Program-made: the position numbers and the translations under genes
Source of the DNA: Trachythela sp. YZ-2020
Lineage: Eukaryota; Cnidaria; Anthozoa; Malacalcyonacea; Clavulariidae
Assembly: GCA_016169945.1 (NCBI GenBank)
Contig: JADLSH010000316.1
Location: 248,001 to 312,000, forward strand
Direction of reading: 5' to 3'
DNA length: 64,000 nt
Shown: in pieces, positions 21,912-30,940 of the stretch
How the letters are laid out: the number at the start of each line of letters is the position of its first letter
Numbering within the stretch: the stretch's first letter is position 1
The notes under the pieces: model-generated
What the model was told of the DNA's origin: nothing
What the model saw: only the letters and a program-made list of their open reading frames with translations
The model's database searches: none

Positions 21912-23686
21912 GTTATAAATTGACTTCAGCCAGAGAGTTGACCTTGCGCTACCAGGTTGAAGGTGTCTACTAGGTGTCCCATTGCAATAGCTCCTTATCT
22001 ATAAAACTAGATGCAGGAAGCAATAAATACTTTATTGGTATGCCAATAATTCCTTTATCGCTTCCTTTCCTTAACGCTAGATCTGCAAGATATCTTGTAA
22101 CGATTAGGTCTGTTTTCTGTGCGCGAACATTGCGCAATTGACCAAGTCAGACAGCAACTGTAGGCCGTGGGATGAGGGTCGAAAATGTTCAATTCCGTAG
22201 CACCCCTCGTGTAACTACATAATTTTTACATGAATCCATAGATTAGAACTTACTTAGTTAGAATCCGCTTCCCCCCAAGCGAAATAGTTGCACAAAGTGA
22301 AGTACAACCTCTCCAAAGTTCGGGCTTTCTCGTGTTTCGAAATCCACGAACGGCCATTGTTGTTGCAACTACGCATGCGCTTGACCACAAAACACTTAAT
22401 GCGCACGCGCAGATAGGAAAACTGATCTCAACGCAGGACTGGACAAGAAAAAAATTATGAAATGTGCGAAAGCAGGGCTGAAGTAAAACAAGATGACATC
22501 GGAGTGTTTTAAAAATATATGATATTTTTATGTTCTGTGCATTTTAATGGAGTTCGCCAAACATTCTGAGCAATGTACCGTGTCGAGCCCTCGCCAGGAA
22601 CACTTCCAAGCCAACATTACAATAATAACTTATTAAAAATATGATGTTATTTTATACTACAGCAATTGCATGACGTTTTTGCAAGCAAATCTGTTTTTCA
22701 GGCTTTAAATATTATCACAATCCTAAACATTATAGAACATGCTACCGTAATTTCTCTATTAATTTTTTTTTTGGGGGGGGGGCTTATTTCTAATATATAC
22801 AAATAGTCTGTTTGCACGTTTGATTCTCTTTAATATAAATATGCAACATCGGGTACAGTGATGTTACGTACCAAAGTATCAGTAAAATATCATAATTATC
22901 TTTAAAATACAATACTTTCATGCTTCACGATTTTATAAATTAATTGCTTACAGGAGGGGGGGTGCTTAATAGATAAATTACGATATACCATAAATAAGTA
23001 TTACTCGGTGTTCACAATCTCATTTATTTTCTAACTCTCTTCCCATCAATTTTATTAGTCCAGGTTCCTTGTTTATTTATGCAGTCGCCTTCATCAAATT
23101 CTTCATCACTATTTTCAGCTTTACTCAACATATGTTCCTCAACTAAATCAGGAGTATCCAAGTTCTCAGCATACACAATTTCACTAACATTTCTAGATTT
23201 AGGCAAATAGAATACCAGCTGGGGATAACTGTTAATTAGCCGTTGCTTGAGCTCGGAAGACCTGTATTTCGATGCATCCACATTCTCAGTTTCCTTAGCA
23301 ATGACAACAAATTTCTCAAGCAAGTCCATCATGTACTTTATTGCTTTTCCCTTGATGATTTCAGTTTCAATGACTTCTTTACAGAATATGTTGTAAGATA
23401 TTTCATACACTGGTGGTGCACATGTTGTGGTCGTCTTTGCCTCCCTTGCAAGGAATATGGTATAGTTGCTATAGCAAACTTTGTGGTAGCGGACCTCCAA
23501 TGCAACACAGTCTTTATCTCTAATCTGCACAAGTATCCGCTCATCATTTTTCCTCTCAGCAGCTGTACGTAATAAGTCAGCATCAATTGTACTTGCCAAC
23601 ACTAGTGGTGTTCCTCTTCTCTTTTTTTTTCTACACAAAACATACAAGTTTAGAATGCCTGTTTAAAAATGGCATTTACCAACTAA

Positions 23687-24065
23687 GGACCTGTTTATAT
23701 GGAACCTGGGCTGGCTCGCTGACCGGGCCAGCCCGCTTAGCGAGATCTCGCCATGTAATTGATTTTATAGTAAAAACTACTGTGCGTTTATATGGACAAG
23801 CGGGCTGGTCCGGTTCCAGAGATCTCGCTTGAAAAAGGTGAGATCTCGCTTACCAGGATGAAAATTTCCCCATATAAACATTCACTAACCGGGTCAGCCC
23901 GGTTGCCGGGATGAAAGTCCCGTCAAAACAATGTCAAAGGTCAAAACAACAAAATCATCCCGCCTGCCGGGATGAAATTTTCTCATATAAACACAAGACA
24001 AATTCATCCCGCTTACCGGGCTGGCCCGGTCAGCGAGCCAGCCCAGGTTTCATATAAACAGCCCC
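23687..24065. mobile_element. 379-bp Harbinger-like MITE in element T intron
   Basis: Termini GGACCTGTTTATATGGAACC and GGTTTCATATAAACAGCCCC are inverted with few mismatches. TAA is duplicated at 23684-23686 and 24066-24068. The related copy near 20300 (CTACTTTAGTTGG) is unoccupied. The interior repeats CCCGCTTACCGGGAT-like motifs and resembles the MITE at 12544-13063 in design. Confidence 0.87.
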
Positions 24066-24108
24066 TAAAGCAGGGTGAATTTGACAAATTAACCAGGTAT
24101 TAAAATAA

Positions 24109-24175
24109 AGCTACTCTGGTTTGTAAAGTTTATGAACATTGTGTTCATAAACTTTACAATCCAGAGTAGCTTATA
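24109..24175. repeat. intronic hairpin of element T
   Basis: Counterpart of 20153-20221 in opposite orientation: AAGCTACTCTGGTTTGTAAA pairs with TTTACAATCCAGAGTAGCTT around a short loop. Confidence 0.75.
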
Positions 24176-25467
24176 TTATGCCTGTTTAAATAGACTTATT
24201 ATCTGGATAATTAACCCATTAAGATCCAATGCATCCAATAGGTACTCTAAAATATCATATAGCCATATAGTTATATGCACAAGACAGTATTTACCTGTAA
24301 GGCACAATATGACAACTTTTCCACCAAAAGGTGGTCCATAGAATATAAAGATACTGGACACAACGAATTGTACATAATCATACCATGTCTCTTGAAAACC
24401 AAGACGAATCTCTTCCACAAATAATGCAGCATTCTGGTAGTACATGCTTGTTTCTTTGAGGCAAGGTCTTACTTGGATCCACTGAATTGCGTGTAATCTT
24501 TCTTCTGGGTTCCATGTGGCATGTCTGGTCTACGGTATTAGCGACCTTTTCCGTGCTTGTACTAGCTCCATTTTCCTCTTTTCTCTGTTGTCTACGGATC
24601 TTTTCTTCATCGCTAAATTTCTTGTAGCATTTCATGTGGTGGTACCATTCTAAATCAAAACTTTCGTTTGTGTTCTCTGCCAAGTATGAATTGACGAATT
24701 CGTCATCAAACTTATCATACGAATCCTTCGCTATCTCAGCTTGCAGGCAATTAAGTTTCGCCCATTTATTCCTGCAATCGACAAATTTCTTAAGCCTTTG
24801 ACGAGTAACTTTAAAAAGTTGCTCGGTTACGCCTTCAAAATGCATAAAACATGAGGATATTCGAATGTTCGACATATCGTCATTAGTAGACATCTTGAAT
24901 ATGCGTGTTTTATTGAGATCAGTTTTCCTATCTGCGCGTGCGCATTAAGTGTTTTGTGGTCACGCGCATGCATAGTTGCAACACAACAATGGCCGTTCAT
25001 GGATTTCGAAACACGAGGAAGCCCGAACTTTGGAGAGGTTGTACTTCAATTTGTGCAACTATTTCGCTTGGGGGGAAGTGGATTCTAACTAAGTACGTTC
25101 TAATCTATCGATTCATGTAAAAATTATGTAGTTACACGAAGGGTGCTACGGAATCTGTTTTCTAAGCATATTTTCGACCCTCATCCTACGGCCTACTGGA
25201 ATAATTATGGCAATGTGCGTCTTGCGCAACGCACATGCCGATTTATTATTTTTTTAAAACAATGAGATAATTATTAACATAACAAATTATTAACCGAAGT
25301 TAATTATTAAAAGTTCGCACAGAAAAGATGGGTTAATAAATACGCCACAAGTCTCCTTGGGTAAAGGAGGCAAACCCCATCCAATCGTTACAAGGGATCA
25401 GCAGATTTAGTGAAGTTAGGACCTATAAAGAAAAACAACTACAAAGTAAATCAGTGCGTGAATTATG

Positions 25468-25764
25468 GTGAGCGACCTGACAGTTCGTGCCCGTGCGTTA
25501 AACTGTCAGGGGACCGCCAAGCTGCTAAATGCGAACATTTTTGTGAGCCTTGCGCCTCACAGAGAACGTAAATTAGTGATTAAGTGACACGTACATTCCT
25601 AGGATCTTAACACGCACATTCCTATATAATATCAGGTCTTGCCCTTGCGTCGACCTGACAAATTGTACTAAGTCCGCAATGCTTATCAACGGTCAGCCAC
25701 AATCAATCTCTCCAAAACGCCCAGCCTGTATAGGCGCAGTGTCTGATGTAAGTCACAGGCTAGG
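25468..25764. repeat. cluster of four hairpins, three with a shared loop, 3' of YR
   Basis: CCTGACAGTT / AACTGTCAGG encloses a loop with TGCCCGTGCGTT. GTGAG / CTCAC encloses CCTTGCGC (fuller TGCCCATGCGTT form in the second array copy near 27855-27885). CAGGTC / GACCTG encloses TGCCCTTGCGT. AGCCTGT / ACAGGCT encloses a 25-nt loop. The same cluster recurs at about 27785-28085. Stems differ while the loop TGCCCNTGCGT is shared. Confidence 0.7.
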
Positions 25765-25782
25765 AGCACGAATATACCTGCG

Positions 25783-25878
25783 TCGGATTTCCAACGACCG
25801 TCGGATTTCCAACGACCCATTAGTCGTCGGATTTCCAACGACCCATTAGTCGTCGGATTTCCAACGACCCATTAGTCG
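25783..25878. repeat. short tandem repeat replacing the YR catalytic end
   Basis: The motif GTCGGATTTCCAACGACC(CATTA) occurs four times here and twice near 28105-28158. It sits where the recombinase reading frame should continue past LSDAQIRLM into the Tyr-bearing segment, so copy-number change of this repeat disrupts the gene. Confidence 0.8.
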
Positions 25879-26096
25879 TATTTGGCCATCGGAAAAACCA
25901 CATTCGGCAGCAAAAGTAGCCGCCCGATGCGAAAACTATGGCCTTTGTACTTGTTTGCATCGAGACCGCACGTGCGAAATATAATAGCTAAATGGTCTGT
26001 GAACATTTTGCGTGAAATTGCATGCCCGTCACGAGTTTGGAAAAGAGAGCCATCGGCCAAACCACGATGTGCAAAATAGTCTAGTAAGCTCTGCAC
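25872..26096 (-). pseudogene. tyrosine recombinase C-terminal fragment, copy 1
   Basis: Encodes MQSLLDYFAHRGLADGSLFQ, then FTDHLAIIFRTCGL and KYKGHSFRIG, the HxxR box of a YR catalytic domain of the DIRS/Crypton-like kind. A CAG acceptor-like signal lies just upstream on this strand, suggesting an exon. The frame then shifts before AATFAAECGLSDAQ, which is intact in copy 2. The first catalytic Arg and the Tyr are not present in this unit. Confidence 0.7.
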
Positions 26097-26551
26097 TGAA
26101 TTTCAACTGTGAGCTTCTGAAAACAATAAATTGCACTATCCCACTTAGACATGCATTTTTCCAAACACAGGATCAGCCAGTCATATGTACCTAACATTAA
26201 ATATCAGCACGGCACGAAGCAAGTACGAGGACATACATGTACGTTAGCCTAACAAAAGGCGAGACAGTCTACTAGGGGAAACACGTTCTATAAACGTATA
26301 TATAACCAGCACGATAATCATGAATACGCCCTGTTGTTGAAATATCAACGTGGGCATCTGAAAACAGTCATGTCGCTCCAGCCTATAATAATATAACAAA
26401 TATAAGCATAGTATATATCAACACCAAGTACAGAGGGGATATATACTGCATAATCAAAGATTGTGACAATAGACGCCCTCGTAAAATTAGGGCGTTGTCA
26501 ATAAAAACGCAAAATTAAACAGAAACAACAGTACAAAACGGAGGTCATGGG

Positions 26552-27140
26552 TTAAGAAAGGTTGAGAGCTTTCAAGATAGCCCCACGGTAACTCCGATAC
26601 AAATAATACTGTCCTTGGGCATTACAATGCACGCCATCGGAGGATAGCAATGCACGATCGGTTCGAAAAATTCCCGATGGTCCCAAGCAAAAATCCCATT
26701 CCCCCCGCAAGGACCACGGACAAATATTGCCGCAAAATAGCGGCCTTGGCATTAAAGCCAAGGTCGGGTCCTTGAGCAAAAGGGATATTGCGGTTTATAA
26801 CCTGGCACACCCCAACAACTCGAACGTTGTATGTGTGCCTTAAAACATGCACAAGGTCGTCGATTTTAGACCCCACAACCTCAGGGGCGTGGGTCGACAA
26901 ATCGTTAGTCCCAAGCTCCAAGATTACAATATCGGGCTTATACTTATGCACCGAATACAAATCATATATAAGGACCTTTTCGACGGTTCGGCCACCCGTC
27001 CCTAACAAAGAAATATAGTCAGATTCGGGGAGATGAAAATTAGAAGCAGCACGTGTATCAAAGTGCGCATCTAAATCATCTCGCAAACGACGGACAAAAG
27101 AATGACCGAGAATTAAAATACTTGGGACACAACTTGACAT
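26552..27140 (-). pseudogene. SGNH hydrolase-like protein, copy 1
   Basis: Starts MSSCVPSILILGHSFVRRLR, with the block I Ser in GHSF; then LLGTGGRTVEKV, VILELGTNDLSTHAPE (block III GxND) and VVGVCQVINRNIPFA. After a six-base G/C run near 26700 the frame slips, and the C-terminus continues in another frame as CLGPSGIFRTDRALLSSDGV then HCNAQGQYY, with the DGxH dyad (block V). The protein would be about 195 aa, complete for the family except for the slip. It lacks a signal peptide. SGNH proteins are found beside YR genes in cnidarian elements; their role is unknown. Confidence 0.75.
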
Positions 27141-28009
27141 GATAAAGAATGTCAGAGAAAGATGAATATCTTATAAATTGACTTCAGCCAGAGAGTTGGC
27201 CTTGCGCTACCAGGTTGAAGAGCAGAATGAACTGGTGCACATACTGCTGTAGATTATATCGCCACTCCTATCCCCTTCCTGCACATTACATTCATGTGAC
27301 TACGAATTACGGTGAAAATACCCACGTGTCCCATTGCAATAGCTCCTTATCTATAAAACTAGATGCAGGAAGCAATAAATATTTTATTGGTATGCCAATA
27401 ATTCCTTTATCGCTTCCTTTCCTTAACGCTAGATCTGCAAGATATCTTGTAACGATTAGCTCTGTTTTCTGTGCGCGAACATTGCGCAATTGACCAAGTC
27501 AGACAGCAACTGGAATAATTATGGCAATGTGCGTCTTGCGCAACGCACATGCCGATTTATTAATTTTTTAAAACGATGAGATAATTATTAACATAACAAA
27601 TTATTAACCGAAGTTAATTATTAAAAGTTCGCAGAGAAAAGGTGGGTTAATAAATACGCCACAAGTCTCCTTGGGTAAAGGAGGCAAACCCCATCCAATC
27701 GTTACAAGGGATCAGCAGATGTAGTGAAGTTAAGACCTATAAAGAAAAACAACTACAAAGTAAATCAGTGCGTGAATTATGGTGAGCCACCTGACAGTTC
27801 GTGCCCATGCGTTAAACTGTCAGGGGACCGCCAAGCTGCTAAATGCGAACATTTGTGTGAGCCTTGCCCATGCGTTAGCCTCACAGAGAACGTAAATTAG
27901 TGATTAAGTGACACGTACATTCCTAGGATCTTAACACGCACATTCCTATATAATATCAGGTCTTGCCCTTACGTCGACCTGACAAATTGTACTAAGTCCG
28001 CAATGCTTA

Positions 28010-28385
28010 TCAACGGGCAGCCACAATCAATCTCTCCAAAACGCCCAGCCTGTATAGGCGCAGTGTCTGATGTAAGTCACAGGCTAGGAGCACGAATAAC
28101 CTGCGTCGGATTTCCAACGACCCATTAGTCGTCGGATTTCCAACGACCATTAGTCGTATTTGGGCATCGGACAAACCACATTCGGCAGCAAAAGTAGCCG
28201 CGCCGATACGAAAACTATGGCCTTTGTACTTGTTTGCATGCATCAAGACCGCACGTGCGAAATATAATAGCTAAATGGTCTGCGAACATTTTGCGTGAAA
28301 TTGCATGCCCGTCACGAGTTTGGAAAAGAGGGCCATCGGCCAAACCACGATGTGCAAAATAGTCTAGTAAGCTCTGCACTGAATT
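28010..28385 (-). pseudogene. tyrosine recombinase C-terminal fragment, copy 2
   Basis: Same fragment as copy 1, with the later part intact: NKYKGHSFRIGAATFAAECG then LSDAQIRLM, after which the GTCGGATTTCC repeat gives an unrelated tail. The first part (MQSLLDYF-like, about 28290-28385) is in another frame because of a small duplication (TGCATGCATC) near 28230. Confidence 0.65.
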
Positions 28386-28840
28386 TCAACTGTGGGCTTC
28401 TGAAAACAATAAATTGCACTATCCCACTTAGACATGCATTTTTCCAAACACAGAATCAGCCAGTCATATATACCTAACATTAAATATCAGCACGGAACGA
28501 AGCAAGTACGAGGACATACATGTACGTTAGCCTAACAAAAGACGAGACAGTCTACTAGGGGAAACACGTTCTATAAACGTATATATAACCAGCACGATAA
28601 TCATGCATGAATACGCCCTGTGCAGGAAAAACCCAATGTTGAAATATCAACGTGAGCATCTGAAACAGTCATGTCGCTCCAGCCCATAATAATATAACAA
28701 ATATAAGCATAGTATATATCAACACCAAGTACAGAGGGGATATATACTGCATAATCAAAGAGTGTGACAATAGACGCCCTCGTAAAATTAGGACGTTGTC
28801 AATAAAAACGCAAAATTAAACAGAAACAACAGTACAAAAC

Positions 28841-29167
28841 TACGGTGGCCCGTTAGGGACACACGCGTTCCATAGAAAATGCGAAGCACTTCCTTAGAAA
28901 AGCTGTAGCTTTTCCGTGAAAGATGCACAACGCTTCCGTATAGAAGTGCATATGCACAGCTTTTCCGTAAAAAATATGCAGTCTTTCCGTAGAAAATGTG
29001 TAGTTGTTCCATAGAAAACGTGTAACGTTTCCGTAGAAAAAGTATAGTTCTTCCATGTAATATTTGTCGCTGTTCCTTGGAAAATGTATGGCTCTTCCGT
29101 AGAAAGTTACAACTAGTGCGCGCGCATGTTCATCTTGTGTGTACTACATGAAGTATTGGTTACGGTT
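28841..29167 (+). repeat. left TIR of the IS3EU-like element, internally repetitive
   Basis: Beyond the terminal 25 bp the TIR is built from about ten units of roughly 20-25 bp around TTCC(G/A)TAGAAAA separated by variable spacers, then a unique segment (AACTAGTGCGCGCGCATG). Such iterated motifs are plausible transposase-binding sites (inference). Runs of in-frame 'FYGK' in all copies are a by-product of the repeat. Confidence 0.8.
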
Positions 29168-29178
29168 AACAGTACAAT

Positions 29179-30667
29179 ATGGCAGCTTGTCAGCAATGTT
29201 TTTCTGAGTTTCCAGCCGAAGTTTACATTCAGTTTTGTCCTTCATGTGGTTTTGAAACAAACGGTAAAGTACCATTAAAAATACTGGGTATTGCTTAGTG
29301 ATTTAAAGTTTAATTCAAAGTACAAGACTTAGTCTACAAATATTCTGGGGTTTATCTACAGTGTAATTTTTATGTCATTTTGTCAATTTTAATTTTGTTA
29401 TATCTTTTCATTATAAATATATTTGTACAAATTATTATTATTGCAGTGGTTGCAGAACGTGATGTAACATTACTTCCATCTTGGTTACAAATACGAACTA
29501 ATAACTCAGCTTCTAAAAAATAATCATGGTATAGAAATGTCTGTTCGCACTTTGAAGAGGCGTTTAAATGATTATCAATTATCCCGTCGAAATGAAAACG
29601 AGAATTTTGATGAAGAGCACATCAGAAACATAATAAGTCGGGAAATGCAAGGCGTGGGATCTTTGGCAGGTTACAGAAAGATGTGGCACATTCTGCGTCT
29701 GAAACATCATATACACGTACCACGGAAGCTTGTTGCAAGGATTCTAAGAGAACTTGACCCAGAAGCCAGCACTATGAGAAGAAAGAAAAGGCTGAGAAGA
29801 CGTCAATATATCTCCCAAGGTCCTAATCAGTGTTGGCATATAGATGGTGTGTATGCAATGATACTTTGTGTCAAAATTAACTGTTAATGGCATAATCAAA
29901 AAATTTAATTTTTATTAACAGGCTATGATAAGTTGAAGCCATTTGGTTTCCCCATTCAAGGTGCTGTTGATGGTTTCAGCAGAAAAGTTCTGTGGTTGGA
30001 GGTTACAAAATCCAACAATGCTCCAGAAACTGTTGCCCAATTTTATTTAGATTTTGTAAGGCAAAACAGAGGTTGTCCTCTCCAAACACGAACTGACTGT
30101 GGAACTGAAAATGGGGTAATTGCTGCTGCACAATGCTACTTTCGAACAAACGACGATGGTCCATTTCCTGGGGAACAAGCTCATGTTTTTGGAGCTTCTA
30201 CACATAATCAGAGGATTAAAAATTGGTGGTCTCATTTAAAGAAGACTTGTACAAGTTGGTGGATTCAATTTTTTAAAGATTTTGTCGAAGAAAGGCAATT
30301 AAATTTGGACAATGAATTTACTAGTGAATGCTTGTGGTTTTGTTTTAATGGCATCCTTCAAAGTTCGCTTGACGAGGCACAATTATACTGGAATACCCAT
30401 TACATCAGACCGTCTCGCCATGAAACCGTGGCTGGAGTACCAAACATCCTATTTGCCATTCCGGAGCAATTTGGAGGCATTGACTTTCGTGTCCGAGTTC
30501 CTGAAGATCAGTTGCAGGAAGTGCAAATTAGATACTCACAGGAAAACACTGAGAATGAATTTCAAGACTATTTTGAGTACTTGATGGAATTTTATAACCT
30601 ACATTATCCATCTGATTATAATGAAGCTGTTCAAATATTTAATATTTTAATGAGACATACAAATTAA
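29179..30667 (+). pseudogene. IS3/retroviral-type DDE integrase (transposase), inactivated
   Basis: Exon 1 (29179-29263) encodes a zinc ribbon, MAACQQCFSEFPAEVYIQFC followed by PSCG. Exon 2 (29447-29846) holds the helix-turn-helix-like part (YFHLGYKYELITQLL, MSVRTLKRRLNDYQLSRR) and ends at CWHID. Exon 3 (29922-30667) continues GYDKLKPFGFPIQGAVDGFS. The rve catalytic core has Asp in HIDG, Asp in RTDCGTENG, and at the third position QRIKNWW, where the family has Glu; the codon at 30218-30220 is AAA (Lys). A one-base shift lies near 29470-29478, before YFHLGY. All junctions are GT-AG, phase 1. This transposase would cut and join element ends in the nucleus, but this copy cannot be active. Confidence 0.85.
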
Positions 30668-30940
30668 ATACTTTTAACAAGATGCCTGCTCAGGCATTCC
30701 TTACATACTTTGTTGAAGTGCACAAGAAAGGGACTCAGATGGAAGAAAACATAAATTAACATGTGACTGTATATAATTAGTTGTGAAATGACTGTAATTT
30801 TATAATCAAACTATGGTACATGTCAGTGGAGTAGTTATTTTAACTCACAACAATAAAATAGTGGTTTCACTATTCACAACTTACATAACACAACAAATAA
30901 TAGCAATAATATTACTGGCAATTGTCTGCCTATAGTATAT

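Larger units (their letters stand above)
23024..24893 (-). pseudogene. element T protein: Cys-rich N-terminal part
   Basis: Exon 1 (24384-24893) starts MSTNDDMSNIRISSCFMHFE and contains WYHHMKCYKKFSDEEKIRRQ, then VLPECCIICGRDSSWFSRDM at the donor (GTATGATT). Exon 2 (23024-23630) has LVLASTIDADLLRTAAERK, DCVALEVRYHKVCYSNYT and an acidic end before a stop. The Cys/His pattern (CxxC ... HxxC, repeated) suggests zinc binding. Relative to the copy at 19863-20505, a nine-A run at the start of exon 2 puts the T copy out of frame by one base. The downstream catalytic portion is absent, so this is a deletion derivative. The intron holds a MITE and a hairpin. Confidence 0.65.
22161..25195 (-). mobile_element. 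element T: TIR DNA transposon, internally decayed
   Basis: Termini TAGGCCGTGGGATGAGGGTC and GACCCTCATCCTACGGCCTA begin TIRs of about 280 bp. The flanking CTG is duplicated (22158-22160, 25196-25198), and the intact host junction (CAACTGGAATAATT) is seen at 27507. The interior has a truncated two-exon gene on the minus strand, a nested Harbinger-like MITE and a T-rich/G-rich block near 22770. A 3-bp duplication and this protein type could fit Academ (uncertain). A segment at 22812-22915 recurs inverted at 35949-36050. Confidence 0.8.

Noticed and set aside
28853..29056. Open frames rich in 'FYGK' and 'FSTERLHIF' in the TIRs (both ends)
   Set aside because: They arise from the repeated TTCCRTAGAAAA unit and occur in the terminal repeats on both strands, so they are not genes.
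29537..30667. Retrovirus or LTR-retrotransposon integrase
   Set aside because: No LTRs, primer-binding site, reverse transcriptase or gag nearby; the gene is intron-containing and lies between long TIRs with a 6-bp duplication, which fits a DNA transposon.
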